Source: Streptomyces sp. NBC_00708
GTDB taxonomy: Bacteria > Actinomycetota > Actinomycetes > Streptomycetales > Streptomycetaceae
NCBI GenBank assembly: GCA_036226585.1
Contig: CP108997.1
Span: 7,006,001-7,070,000, forward strand
Reading direction: 5' to 3'
DNA: 64,000 nt
The position numbers and the translations under genes were made by a program. Positions 43,820 to 52,375 of this stretch are shown piece by piece. Position 1 is the stretch's first letter; each line of letters begins with the position of its first letter. The notes beneath the pieces were generated by a model, which was not told the origin of the DNA, made no database searches, and was given only the letters and a program-made list of their open reading frames with translations.

Positions 43820-43860
43820 GCACCGGCGACCGCTCCCCGGCCGCTGGGGGAGAGGGGTGC
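43820..43860 (+). terminator. Weak two-part hairpin after the LCP gene
   Basis: Outer GCACC/GGTGC (43820-43824 with 43856-43860) and inner CTCCCC/GGGGAG (43833-43838 with 43847-43852) arms start directly after the stop region. Confidence 0.4.
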
Positions 43861-43936
43861 TTGCCCGTACGTGACCCGTGCGCAAGGCTTGCACACGAGT
43901 GAGGAACGGGGAACGCGTGAACGGGGAGGAAACAGA

Positions 43937-44350
43937 ATGGCGCTGGACAGGGGACTCGACTGGCTCCTTGACGATCTCACCAGCCGGGTGGAGCACATAC
44001 GGCACGCCCTGGTGCTGTCGAACGACGGCCTGGTGACCGGCGCGAGCGCCGGGCTGGCCCGTGAGGACGCCGAACACCTGGCGGCCGTCTCGTCGGGGCT
44101 GCACAGCCTGGCCCGCGGGTCGGGCCGGCACTTCCGTGCCGGAAAGGCGCGGCAGACCATGGTGGAGTTCGACGAGGCACTGCTCTTCGTGACGGCGGCG
44201 GGGGAGGGCAGCTGCCTGTGCGTGCTGAGTGAGGCGGAGTCGGACGTCGGCCAGGTGGCGTACGAGATGACGCTTCTGGTCAACCGGGTGGGACAGCATC
44301 TCGGTGTGGATTCGCGGCAGGACGGGAGCGGGGGAGTCAACCGGCTCTGA
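43937..44350 (+). CDS. Roadblock/LC7-domain protein
   Basis: A 137-residue single-domain protein. The DLTSRVEHIRHALVLSNDGL opening and the SALFVTAAGEGSC-like strand match the roadblock/LC7 fold found in MglB-like regulators and Streptomyces conservon B proteins. Such proteins bind and regulate small GTPases of the conservon CvnD type or signalling kinases. No cvnA, cvnC or cvnD partners lie beside it, so it is an orphan. ATG 43937 follows GGAGGA at six bases. Confidence 0.85.
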   Translation: MALDRGLDWLLDDLTSRVEHIRHALVLSNDGLVTGASAGLAREDAEHLAAVSSGLHSLARGSGRHFRAGKARQTMVEFDEALLFVTAAGEGSCLCVLSEAESDVGQVAYEMTLLVNRVGQHLGVDSRQDGSGGVNRL

Positions 44351-44368
44351 CCAGACCGGGAGCGACCG

Positions 44369-44410
44369 CCGCCGCCGGGCCCGTGGAGTTATCCACAGGC
44401 CCGGCGGCGG
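44369..44410 (+). terminator. Strong hairpin with a DnaA-box-like loop
   Basis: A 13-bp GC stem, one C-A mismatch and a further 5 bp (44369-44387 with 44392-44410) close a GTTA loop. It lies 19 bases after the roadblock stop, so it is probably its terminator. TTATCCACA (44389-44397) in the loop side matches the DnaA box consensus. Confidence 0.65.
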
Positions 44411-44441
44411 TTGACTTTCCCCCACTACTCTGATCACAGAG
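44411..44441 (+). promoter_or_regulatory. Possible promoter/operator of the gene at 44472
   Basis: TTGACT (44411-44416) is a good -35 directly behind the hairpin. CTCTG-ATCA-CAGAG (44428-44441) is a palindrome where the -10 should lie. No clear -10 hexamer is visible. Confidence 0.35.
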
Positions 44442-44471
44442 AGTATTCGCACTTCGTGGGGGAGTTACGAC

Positions 44472-45608
44472 ATGGCGACGATGAAAGTACCTGCAGGAAC
44501 GGCATTTGGGGTCGAATCGCGCGCGGAAGAGGTGACCGGGTCCGCCACTGTGCGTGACGATGTCGCGCCCGCCGTCGCCCCGAGCCGCGCCGCGACGGAA
44601 CTCGGGCTCAAGCGGAGGGAGTTCGATCTGGCGGTGCACCTGGGGGCGGTCAGGGTGCGGAGCGGACCGGACGGGCGGCCCAGGGTCCACCGGGAGGAGA
44701 TGGACCGCCTGCGGGCCCGGGACGGCTTCCCCGACGAGCTCCGCGCACTGGTGCGAACGGTGGGGACGGCCGAAGGTGCCCGGCTGCTGGGGATCAGCCC
44801 GGTCCGTTTCACCCGGCTGGCGCGTGCCGGATGCCTGACACCGGTTGCCTTCTACCTGAACCGCTACCGGGCGGTGGTGTGGGTCTACCTGGCGCGGGAG
44901 GTCGAGGCGCTGGCGGTCCGGTCGCCGGAGCTGCTGGTGGGCAACAGCCCGCCCTGGATGCGCGACCGGCTGGAGAGCGGGGGCGACTGGCGGCCGCGCA
45001 ACTGGCGCTCGCGCCGCATCGAACGCCTGCTGGCGCTCACCGAGGACCCCTGGCTGCGTGTGGCGGTCGTGGCGCAGAGCCTGGACCCGGTCCAGTTGGC
45101 CGAGGTGGTGGACGACCCCTACGAACGGGCCCACTTCGCCAGGGTCGGGCGGGAGGCCGAGTCCGGCCGGAGGGGATCGGTCGCCGGGCGCGAGGCGATG
45201 GCCCGGCTGATGCACGCCGACGAGCCGGACGAGATCCTCTGGCGCCGGATCAGCCTGATCGCGGAGCTGGACGCCGCCCGCGAGCTCCGCCCGGCACCAC
45301 GACCGGGCGAGACGCGGTGGCCTGAGCCGGTGGGCGCACCTGCCGTGCCGGCTGCCTCGGCACGGCTCTCCGGGCCCCCGGGAGCCCAGCCGCCGTCCGG
45401 GCCCGGAAAGACCTCCCCGGCCGAGGAGTCCCAAAGTCCCGTCGCGCCACCCGCGCCCGCCCACCGCACCTCTCCCGGGGCCTCGGCGGGCCTGCTGGCC
45501 CGGCTTCGGCTGGGTGCGGCCAGGGGGCTGGGGCTGCGCCGTCCACGGCACCGCGCGGCGGTCCGCAGGACGCGACCGCGGCGGGGCGGCCCGGATAAAG
45601 GTTGGTGA
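44472..45608 (+). CDS. Streptomyces-type conserved protein with two HTH-like segments (DUF6397-like)
   Basis: A 378-residue soluble protein. Two successive helix-turn-helix-like segments are visible: residues about 38-75 (RAATELGLKRREFDLAVHLG, then an excisionase-like RVHREEMDRL) and about 95-150 (GTAEGARLLGISPVRFTRLA). A helical mid domain follows (WRPRNWRSRRIERLLALTED), then a Pro/Ala-rich basic tail. It resembles the streptomycete DUF6397 proteins as I remember them; function unknown, DNA binding is inferred. ATG 44472 follows GGGGGAG. Confidence 0.68.
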   Translation: MATMKVPAGTAFGVESRAEEVTGSATVRDDVAPAVAPSRAATELGLKRREFDLAVHLGAVRVRSGPDGRPRVHREEMDRLRARDGFPDELRALVRTVGTAEGARLLGISPVRFTRLARAGCLTPVAFYLNRYRAVVWVYLAREVEALAVRSPELLVGNSPPWMRDRLESGGDWRPRNWRSRRIERLLALTEDPWLRVAVVAQSLDPVQLAEVVDDPYERAHFARVGREAESGRRGSVAGREAMARLMHADEPDEILWRRISLIAELDAARELRPAPRPGETRWPEPVGAPAVPAASARLSGPPGAQPPSGPGKTSPAEESQSPVAPPAPAHRTSPGASAGLLARLRLGAARGLGLRRPRHRAAVRRTRPRRGGPDKGW

Positions 45609-45638
45609 TCCACGGGCCGGCCAGGCATTCTGTGCGCC

Positions 45639-46127
45639 ATGTTGATCAGGGAAGCCACCCCCGAGGACTGGCCCGCCATCTGGCCGTTCTTCCACGAAAT
45701 CGTCGCCGCCGGCGAGACCTTCACCTACCCCCTCGACCTCCAGGAGGACGACGCGGCCGACTGGTGGCTCCTGAAGCCGCCGAACCGGACCGTGGTCGCG
45801 GTCGCCGACGACGGGACCGTCCTCGGCACGGCGAAGATGAACAAGAACCACATGGGCAACGGATCCCACATCGCCAGCGCCAGCTACATGGTCGACCCCC
45901 AGCACTCCGGGCAGGGCGTCGGACGGGCCCTGTGCGAGTACACCATCGACTGGGCGCGCACGGCCGGGTACCGGGCCATGCAGTTCAACGCGGTGGTGGA
46001 GAGCAACATCGCGGCGGTCAAGCTGTACCGCTCGCTCGGCTTCGAGATCCTGGGCACCCTGCCCGAGGGCTTCAACCACCCGGTCAAGGGCTTCGTGGGC
46101 ATCCACGTCATGCATCGCCGCCTCTGA
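45639..46127 (+). CDS. GNAT-family N-acetyltransferase
   Basis: A 162-residue acetyltransferase with the GNAT fold: an N-terminal LIREATPEDWPAIWPFFHEI, a beta-4 strand SYMVDP, and the acetyl-CoA pyrophosphate loop HSGQGVGRALCEY. Then NAVVESNIAAVKLYRSLGF gives the C-terminal motif B. Small-molecule acetylation is expected but the substrate is unknown. The start is ATG 45639. It follows the DUF6397-like gene by 30 bases and is ended by a 10-bp stem hairpin (46130-46175). Confidence 0.9.
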   Translation: MLIREATPEDWPAIWPFFHEIVAAGETFTYPLDLQEDDAADWWLLKPPNRTVVAVADDGTVLGTAKMNKNHMGNGSHIASASYMVDPQHSGQGVGRALCEYTIDWARTAGYRAMQFNAVVESNIAAVKLYRSLGFEILGTLPEGFNHPVKGFVGIHVMHRRL

Positions 46128-46129
46128 CG

Positions 46130-46175
46130 GCGCGGGGCGCTCACTTCGCGCCACCGTCCGGCGGCCGCCCCGCGC
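46130..46175 (+). terminator. Terminator after the GNAT gene
   Basis: GCGCGGGGCG (46130-46139) pairs perfectly with CGCCCCGCGC (46166-46175) across a 26-base loop, starting 3 bases after the stop codon. Confidence 0.6.
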
Positions 46176-46327
46176 AGCCCGATGTCCGGCATGCCCCAAG
46201 CAGCGATGATGTGGGGGTTGTTGTGACACAGAATCGGTTGTGGGGTGGGTGCACACATCGGGGATGCGGGCAGTACTGTGCGCTGCACCGCCCATTCGGG
46301 CGCGAAACATCTGCGGAGGAAAAATCC

Positions 46328-46960
46328 ATGACCATACCCAGGAGATCGTGGCGCGCTGCGGGAACTCTCGCCGCTGCCGCGGTGGTCGGCCTGTCCGGCG
46401 CGGTCCTCACCGCCGGTCCGGCCGCAGCTCACACCCCCACCTGGGACGTGACCTGTGACGAAGTGAGCCTGCACCTCACCCAGTACAACGCCGGTGTCAC
46501 CAACGAGGTGACCGTCACCGTCGACGGCAAGGACCTGCTGCCGACGGAGACGTTCGGCAAGGAGTTCGACAAGACGATCGCGCTGCCGGAGCACGACCAG
46601 CCCCTCACGGTGCGCCTGGTCGTCAAGGCCGGTGACGGCGAGCGCTACTCGAAGGACGACACCAAGCAGGCGCTGGTCTGCGACAAGACCACGCCGCCGG
46701 CGACGCCCACGCCGACTCCGACCGAGACGAAGCCGTCCGAGACGCCGACCACCGCGTCTCCCAGCCCGTCCGACACGCCGAGCGAGTCCGCTTCGCCGTC
46801 TGCGCCCGCCGCAGCCACGCCGAGCCCCAGCTCGCCGGATCTGGCCGAGACCGGTTCCTCGTCCGCCACGCCGATCATCGGTGGCGCGGCCGTTGCCGTC
46901 CTGCTGGCCGGTGGCGGCATCATGTGGTCGGTGCGCAAGCGCCGTACCGCGCAGCACTGA
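46328..46960 (+). CDS. Sortase-anchored surface protein (LAETG)
   Basis: A 210-residue secreted protein. The signal peptide ends near AAAHTP (residue about 35), a small domain with two Cys (residues 43 and 118) follows, then a Thr/Pro/Ser-rich stalk (about 120-170), LAETG at 172-176, a hydrophobic helix and a basic tail VRKRRTAQH. LAxTG is the motif of class E sortases, the main housekeeping type of Streptomyces, so the protein should be linked to peptidoglycan. ATG 46328 follows GGAGGA. No sortase gene is in the window. Confidence 0.9.
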   Translation: MTIPRRSWRAAGTLAAAAVVGLSGAVLTAGPAAAHTPTWDVTCDEVSLHLTQYNAGVTNEVTVTVDGKDLLPTETFGKEFDKTIALPEHDQPLTVRLVVKAGDGERYSKDDTKQALVCDKTTPPATPTPTPTETKPSETPTTASPSPSDTPSESASPSAPAAATPSPSSPDLAETGSSSATPIIGGAAVAVLLAGGGIMWSVRKRRTAQH

Positions 46961-46972
46961 CGTAGTTCCGTC

Positions 46973-47048
46973 CCCCGGGCGCGCACCGCGCCCGGGGAAG
47001 CGGGGCGGAGGGGCGCACCATCACGCACGGCGTGGTGGTGCGCCCCTC
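46973..47048. terminator. Tandem bidirectional terminators
   Basis: The first hairpin is CCCCGGGCGCG/CGCGCCCGGGG (46973-46997, CAC loop). The second is a perfect 13-bp stem, 47008-47020 with 47036-47048, overlapping the stop of the phosphatase gene. They separate convergent genes. Confidence 0.85.
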
Positions 47049-49230
47049 ACTGTTGTGCGTCCCCGCTTCGCGGAGCGCTGTCGGGGGCGGCCCCGGACCG
47101 CTGCTCGGTGCGCCGGTGCGCGGGGGGCGTGGTGGGCGGAGTCGCCGGTCCGATCTCGCACCAGACGGCCTTGCCCTCTCCCCGGGGCTCGATGCCCCAC
47201 CGCGTGGCGACGGCGTCCAGCAGCAGCAGCCCCCGGCCCGAGGTCGCGGTCTCGCCCGGTGACCGGCGTCGGGGCCAGGCGCTGGAGCGGTCCTGCACGG
47301 ACAGCCGCACCCGGCGCACCGGTTCCGGCAGCACCTCCAGGGTGAGCACGGCGCCGCCCTCCGTGTGGAGCAGCACGTTCACCAGCAGCTCTCCGGTCAC
47401 CAGCTCGGCGTCGTCGGCGAGTTCGGCCATGTCCCAGTCGGTCAGGGCCTGGCGCACGATGGTCCGTGCCTCGGACAGCCCTTCCGGGTCCGCCTGATGG
47501 ATGTACTGGTGCAGCCGCGGCGCCCGGGGCGAACCCGGATCCGGGCTGCGGCGCAGCACCAGCAGCGCGACGTCGTCCCCGGAGCCCCAGCGCTCCCACA
47601 GCCGGTCGGACAGATGGTCGGCCAGTGCCTCGGCGCCCGCCGGTCCCGCGCTGACCTCGGTGATGAGGGTGCGCACCCCCGCGTCGATGTCGGCGCCCGG
47701 CTCCTCCACCAGACCATCGGTGTACAGGACCAGCGTCTCGCCCGGAACCAGGTCGAGCCGGGTCTCCGGATACTCCTCGTCACCGAAGTCGGTGGAGATG
47801 CCCAGGGGCATGCCGCCACGCACCCGTGGGCTGCCGACCCTGCCGTCCATGTGCCGGATCAGTGGCCCGAAATGGCCGGCCCGTACGACCCGCACGGTCC
47901 CGGTTGCCAGGTCGACCTGGGCGTAGGTGCAGGTGGCGAACCGGTCCGTGTCGAGTTCGGTCAGGAACCGGGAGGCACGGGCCAGTACCGTCGAGGGCGG
48001 ATGGCCCTCGGAGGCGTAGGCGCGCAGCGCGATCCGGAGCTGTCCCATGATCGCCGCCGCGTGCGTGTCGTGGCCCTGGACGTCGCCCACCATGATCCCG
48101 ACGCGGTCGTTCGGCAGGGCGATCACGTCGTACCAGTCACCGCCGACCTGGCGCCCGCTCCACGCCGCGTGGTAGCGGACGGCGATCTCGCCCCCCTCGA
48201 TGTCGAGGATGCGGCGCGGCAGCATCGCGGACTGGAGCCCGGTGGCGAACTCGCGCTCCTCGTCGAACAGCTTCGCCCGCTGCAGGGACTGGGCGACGAT
48301 TGCGGCGAGCCCCAGGCAGAGAATGCGCTCGTCGGGGGTGAAAGCGGTGCGCTCGCGATAGAAGAGGGCCAGCCCGCCGAGCGACCGCGCCTGCGCCACC
48401 AGCGGCAGATAGGCCGCCGCCCGGAATTCCATGCGTCCGACATACGGCTCCAGCGCCGGGTAGCGTCGGGTCAGCGCCGCCAGGGAGCTCACGAACCGCG
48501 GCCGCCCGCTCAGCACGGTGTCGGCCAGCGGCAGCTTCGGGTCGAGGCGGCCCGACCCCAGCTCGTCGATGACCTCCAGGGACTCGCCGCTCACCGCGAT
48601 GACGTTCAGCGCCGCGTTGTCCAGCAGCCCGAGCGCCAGCCCGTCCGCACCCAGCCGGGCCAGTCCGCCGGGCCCCGTCAGGACGGCGGTCACGTCGTCC
48701 ACCGTGACCGCCCGCGACAGGGCGCTCGTTGTTCGTTCAACGATGTCGGTCTGTCGCTGGCGGCGCTTTTCCAGTTCCAGCACGAAGGCCGAATGGGTGA
48801 CCTCGGCCGTCGCGTCCCGCACCAGACCGATCACCCGGCGCGCCCTGCCGTCCTCGCTGCGCAGGATGCGCCCCTGGATGTGCGTCCACTGGTCCCGGCC
48901 GTCGGCCAGAGGAATCCGGAAGTGGACGCTGTACGAGCTGTCCCCGCTCCGGAACGCTTCGTCCGTCGCCACGTTCAGGCGGGCTCGCTCCTCGGGATCG
49001 AGAAGCTCCGCCAGCGAATCCGGACGTGCGTCGAAGGAGGCCGGGTCCAGGCCGAAGACCAGCAGGCCCGCCTCGTCGATGTCCAGCGTCCGGGCATCGA
49101 GGTCCCACTCGAAACTGCCGGTCCGGTTCAGGGCAAGCCGCTCCGCCGTACCGGTCTCGCCGACGGGCGTCGGGCCACCCGGCCGGCCGGGCGGCCCGGG
49201 AACGACCGGCGGCCGGTTCTGATCGGTCAT
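47047..49230 (-). CDS. PAS-GAF-SpoIIE (PP2C) phosphatase with ATPase domain
   Basis: A 727-residue regulator. A PAS domain spans about residues 25-140 (GSFEWDLDARTLDIDEAGLL), a GAF domain about 165-320, and a SpoIIE PP2C phosphatase about 350-570 (GGDWYDVIALPNDRVGIMVGD). An RsbW-like HATPase_c domain covers about 595-715 (GELLVNVLLHT and SGRGLLLLDAVATRWG). It shares its C-terminal architecture with the protein at 20192 but adds PAS. It likely controls an anti-sigma pathway. ATG 49230 (TDQNRPPVV) begins the recognisable protein. Convergent with the LAETG gene. Confidence 0.93.
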   Translation of the reverse strand: MTDQNRPPVVPGPPGRPGGPTPVGETGTAERLALNRTGSFEWDLDARTLDIDEAGLLVFGLDPASFDARPDSLAELLDPEERARLNVATDEAFRSGDSSYSVHFRIPLADGRDQWTHIQGRILRSEDGRARRVIGLVRDATAEVTHSAFVLELEKRRQRQTDIVERTTSALSRAVTVDDVTAVLTGPGGLARLGADGLALGLLDNAALNVIAVSGESLEVIDELGSGRLDPKLPLADTVLSGRPRFVSSLAALTRRYPALEPYVGRMEFRAAAYLPLVAQARSLGGLALFYRERTAFTPDERILCLGLAAIVAQSLQRAKLFDEEREFATGLQSAMLPRRILDIEGGEIAVRYHAAWSGRQVGGDWYDVIALPNDRVGIMVGDVQGHDTHAAAIMGQLRIALRAYASEGHPPSTVLARASRFLTELDTDRFATCTYAQVDLATGTVRVVRAGHFGPLIRHMDGRVGSPRVRGGMPLGISTDFGDEEYPETRLDLVPGETLVLYTDGLVEEPGADIDAGVRTLITEVSAGPAGAEALADHLSDRLWERWGSGDDVALLVLRRSPDPGSPRAPRLHQYIHQADPEGLSEARTIVRQALTDWDMAELADDAELVTGELLVNVLLHTEGGAVLTLEVLPEPVRRVRLSVQDRSSAWPRRRSPGETATSGRGLLLLDAVATRWGIEPRGEGKAVWCEIGPATPPTTPPAHRRTEQRSGAAPDSAPRSGDAQQ

Positions 49231-49439
49231 TCCAGCTCCGAGGATCGTCCGGCGGGTCCGCCGTACGGCGTGCCTCAATTGTCCGGCCCGTCCGGCACGC
49301 CTGCCACAGCGGAGACCTGCCCCGGACCGCGCGCACCCACCCCCTCGGCCCGCTCCCGGGGACGCCGCGCACAATGGCAGCGGAAGATCGTCCCCCGACC
49401 GGCGGACGGTACGGCACCAGGGCTGACCGGAGCGCGCGC

Positions 49440-50510
49440 ATGAACCACGAGGACCCCGTCCTGACGCACACCGAGGGACGCGTCCGCCACCTCACGCTCA
49501 ACCGGCCCCGCGCCCTGAACGCGCTGAACCACGCCATGGTGCGGCTCATGGCCGACGCGCTCGACGCGGCCGAGCACGACGACGCGGTCGTCGCCGTGCT
49601 GCTCACCGGCGCGGGGGAGCGCGGCCTGTGCGCGGGCGGCGACATCCGCGCCGTGCGCGACGACGCCCTGGCCGGCGGCAGCGCCTCACTCGACTTCTGG
49701 CGGGACGAGTACCACCTCAACGCACGGATCGCCCGCTTCCCCAAGCCGTACGTCGCGCTGATGGACGGCATCGTCATGGGCGGCGGCGTCGGCGTCTCCG
49801 CCCACGGCTCCCTCCGCGTCGTCACCGAGCGCTCCCGCGTCGCCATGCCGGAGACCGGGATCGGATTCGTCCCCGACGTCGGCGGAACGCATCTGCTGGG
49901 GAATGCGCCCGGTGAACTCGGCACGCACCTGGCCCTCACCGGAGAGTCGGTCGGCGCGGCCGACGCACTGCTCTGCGGACTCGCCGACCACTTCGTGCCC
50001 GCCGACGGCCTCGCCGCGCTGGTCACCGAGCTGGCCGGCTGCACGACCCCCGAAGCCGTCACAGCGGCGGTCGAGCGGCACGCCCGACCCGCTCCCGCCG
50101 CCCCGCTCGCCACCCACCGCGGCTGGACCGACTCCTGCTACACGGCCGACACGGTCGAGGAGATCGTCGACCGCCTCGACGGGCATGGAGACCCCGCCGC
50201 CAAGCAGGCCGCGGCGACCATCCTCGCCAAGGCACCCACCTCGCTCAAGGTGACCCTCGAATCCGTGCGCCGGGCGCGCCGTCTCGGCGGCCTCGAAGCC
50301 GTCCTCGACCAGGAGTACCGCGTCTCGACCGCAGCCTTCGCCGGGCCCGACCTGGTGGAAGGTGTGCGGGCCCAGATCGTGGACAAGGACCGCTCCCCCC
50401 GCTGGCAGCCTGCGGAGCTCTCCCAGGTCACCGACGAGGATGTGGTCAGGCACTTCACGCCCCTGGGCGACCGCGAACTCGGCCTCGCACCGCTCCCGGA
50501 GGCCGGCTGA
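49440..50510 (+). CDS. 3-hydroxyisobutyryl-CoA hydrolase / enoyl-CoA hydratase family
   Basis: A 356-residue crotonase-fold enzyme. CAGGDIRAV and KPYVALMDGIVMGGGVGVSA form the oxyanion holes, and the MPETGIGFVPDVGGTH motif is characteristic of 3-hydroxyisobutyryl-CoA hydrolases rather than simple hydratases. The enzyme releases 3-hydroxyisobutyrate in valine catabolism. The C-terminal extension (about 250-356) also fits that group. ATG 49440 starts a clean family N terminus (NHEDPVLTHTEGRVRHLTLN). It stands alone and ends in a hairpin. Confidence 0.9.
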   Translation: MNHEDPVLTHTEGRVRHLTLNRPRALNALNHAMVRLMADALDAAEHDDAVVAVLLTGAGERGLCAGGDIRAVRDDALAGGSASLDFWRDEYHLNARIARFPKPYVALMDGIVMGGGVGVSAHGSLRVVTERSRVAMPETGIGFVPDVGGTHLLGNAPGELGTHLALTGESVGAADALLCGLADHFVPADGLAALVTELAGCTTPEAVTAAVERHARPAPAAPLATHRGWTDSCYTADTVEEIVDRLDGHGDPAAKQAAATILAKAPTSLKVTLESVRRARRLGGLEAVLDQEYRVSTAAFAGPDLVEGVRAQIVDKDRSPRWQPAELSQVTDEDVVRHFTPLGDRELGLAPLPEAG

Positions 50511-50512
50511 GG

Positions 50513-50538
50513 CCCGGACGGCCGCCGGGCCGTCCGGG
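50513..50538. terminator. Terminator
   Basis: CCCGGACGGCC (50513-50523) pairs with GGCCGTCCGGG (50528-50538); loop GCCG. It lies between convergent genes. Confidence 0.8.
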
Positions 50539-50556
50539 GCCGCTGCCGCGACCGCC

Positions 50557-50784
50557 TCAGTGGCCGCTGCTCGTCAGACTCGGCCGGAGCGAGCCGACCA
50601 GCTCGAAGAGCCGCGTCTCGTTGCCCGAGAGCCCCGCGCGCCGCAGCGCGCCGTCGGCCTCCTCCATGGGCGAGGCGAGCAACGGCAGATACAGCGGGGC
50701 CTCGTCCGGGTCGGAGAGGGCCGCCCGGGTGGCCTCCAGTAAACGGACATACGCCTGCGCCGCGGCTAGTTCGTCCTTGCGCAT
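50557..50784 (-). CDS. Small helical protein of unknown function (75 aa)
   Basis: A 75-residue acidic, mostly helical protein beginning RKDELAAAQAYVRLLEATRA. No membrane segment or known motif. ATG 50784 is preceded by GGAG at eight bases. The following terminator and third-position GC bias support a real gene. Its upstream neighbour on the same strand, the 162-residue protein, begins its own unit 89 bases away. Confidence 0.6.
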   Translation of the reverse strand: MRKDELAAAQAYVRLLEATRAALSDPDEAPLYLPLLASPMEEADGALRRAGLSGNETRLFELVGSLRPSLTSSGH

Positions 50785-50873
50785 CTCAGCATCTCCAGGT
50801 CAGAGGATTGCGGACCCACCAGCATCCCTCATGGGTCTGACAGTGGCCGCCGGCGACGAGCGCGGCACGGCAT

Positions 50874-51362
50874 CTATCGGCCGTCCGGCCGACGCCCGCC
50901 CGCAGGTGGCTCGACCTCAAGAAACCGGCGACCGCGCGGTCCCCGGTACAGCAGCGCGCTCCAGCCCAACTCCCGCAGGGCCGCCGCGCACCGGGCCAGT
51001 TCGCTCTCCTCCTCGTACGCCGCCCCGCTGCCGGACGGCCCCAGCCACTCCACCCGAACCGTGCCCGGAGAGGACCCGGCCGCCACCCGGTACCCCTTCT
51101 CCGTCCGGTCCCCTGACGGACCGACGGCCGAGGCGGGCAGCCCGGCGGCCTCCAGCGCCAGCGCCACGGCCCGTACCGGACGGTGCAGTTCCCAGGGCGC
51201 GGGCACGGACTCCGGGGCGGCCCCGCCATTCGTCAGGCGCCGGATCTGCAGCAGCCCGGCGAACGCCGACCGGACCGAAGCGGCGCGCCCCCGCACCTGC
51301 CCGGGGTCCGACGGCCCGTCCCCGGTGGCCGGTTCGAACCCGCGTTCCTCCTCGCCGCCCAT
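50874..51362 (-). CDS. Protein of unknown function (162 aa)
   Basis: A 162-residue protein. The N-terminal 40 residues are acidic and probably disordered (GGEEERGFEPATGDGPSDP); the remainder is a small mixed domain with LQIRRLTNGGAAPESVPAPW, a valine/arginine strand segment (PGTVRVEWLG), and the helix SELARCAAALRELGWSALL. No family recognised. ATG 51362 has GGAGGGG six bases upstream, favouring it over longer GTG options. It is divergent from the pentapeptide-repeat gene. Confidence 0.65.
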   Translation of the reverse strand: MGGEEERGFEPATGDGPSDPGQVRGRAASVRSAFAGLLQIRRLTNGGAAPESVPAPWELHRPVRAVALALEAAGLPASAVGPSGDRTEKGYRVAAGSSPGTVRVEWLGPSGSGAAYEEESELARCAAALRELGWSALLYRGPRGRRFLEVEPPAGGRRPDGR

Positions 51363-51498
51363 CCGCAGCCCCTCCGTCACATCGCCGTACCGCACTGCTG
51401 CCAGTGTGCGCCGCCCCACCGACAACGGGAGCCGCGCACCGAGCCGGTAGGCTCCGGTTCTGCTCACGAACACCGCGCTCCCGGAGGATCCCCGCACC

Positions 51499-52371
51499 GT
51501 GCCCGACAACGACCGCCCGCACGGAAACGACCGGGCGCACGGCACCACCGTCCGGGACGGAGACGGCCGGGCCGCCCTGCGCGCCGACTGCGGCAACTGC
51601 TTCGCCCTGTGCTGCGTCGCGCTGACGCTGACACGCTCCGCGGACTTCGCCGTCAACAAGGCGGCCGGCACGCCCTGCCGGAACCTCCGGGACGACTTCC
51701 GTTGCGGCATCCACGCCCGGCTGCGCACCGAGGGCTTCCCCGGCTGCACCGTCTACGACTGCTTCGGGGCCGGCCAGAAGGTATCGGTGGAGATCTACGG
51801 CCGCCGCGACTGGCGCGGTGCCCCGGAGACCGCGCAGGAGATGTTCCAGGTCTTCCCGGTCGTCCGGCAGCTCCACGAACTGCTCTGGTACCTCACGGAG
51901 GCGGCTGCTCTGCCCCCGGCCCGCCCTCTGAGCGGCGAGATACGGAAGACCCTCGACGCGACCGAGGCCCTGACGCGCCTCGACGCCTCCGCCCTGTCCG
52001 AACTGGACGTGGCGGCACACCGGGGCGGGGTCGCCGTGCTGCTGGGACGCGTGAGCGAACTCGTACGCGCCACGGCCCCCGGCCGCAAGAAGCGCAACCA
52101 CCGAGGCGGCGACCTCATCGGTGCCCGCCTCAAGGGCGCCGATCTGCGGGGCGCCGATCTGCGCGGCGCCTACCTCATCGCGGCGGACCTCAGCGGCGCC
52201 GACCTGCGCCTGGCCGACCTCATCGGCGCCGACTTCCGGGACGCGGACCTGTCGGGCGCCGACCTGACCGGGGCGCTGTTCCTGACGCAGGCCCAGGTGA
52301 ACGCCGCCAGGGGGAGCGGTGCCACCCGGCTCCCGGCGTCGCTCGGCCGCCCCGCCCACTGGGCGGACTGA
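51499..52371 (+). CDS. Cysteine-cluster (YkgJ-like) plus pentapeptide-repeat fusion
   Basis: A 290-residue protein. The N-terminal half has CGNCFALCC followed by PCRNL, FRCGIH and GCTVYDCFGAGQ, a spacing like the CxxCxxCC (PF03692-type) metal-chelating domain. A helical linker (about 115-200) precedes eight or more pentapeptide repeats of A(D)L type (GADLRGADLRGAYLIAADL), which fold as a right-handed quadrilateral beta-helix. GTG 51499 is the start. Pentapeptide proteins can mimic DNA or form scaffolds; the function of the fusion is unknown. Convergent with the SRPBCC gene (4-base gap). Confidence 0.82.
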   Translation: MPDNDRPHGNDRAHGTTVRDGDGRAALRADCGNCFALCCVALTLTRSADFAVNKAAGTPCRNLRDDFRCGIHARLRTEGFPGCTVYDCFGAGQKVSVEIYGRRDWRGAPETAQEMFQVFPVVRQLHELLWYLTEAAALPPARPLSGEIRKTLDATEALTRLDASALSELDVAAHRGGVAVLLGRVSELVRATAPGRKKRNHRGGDLIGARLKGADLRGADLRGAYLIAADLSGADLRLADLIGADFRDADLSGADLTGALFLTQAQVNAARGSGATRLPASLGRPAHWAD

Positions 52372-52375
52372 TCCG

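Noticed and set aside
44389..44397. DnaA box as a replication origin
   Set aside because: A single site within a hairpin, no cluster of boxes, no dnaA or dnaN nearby.
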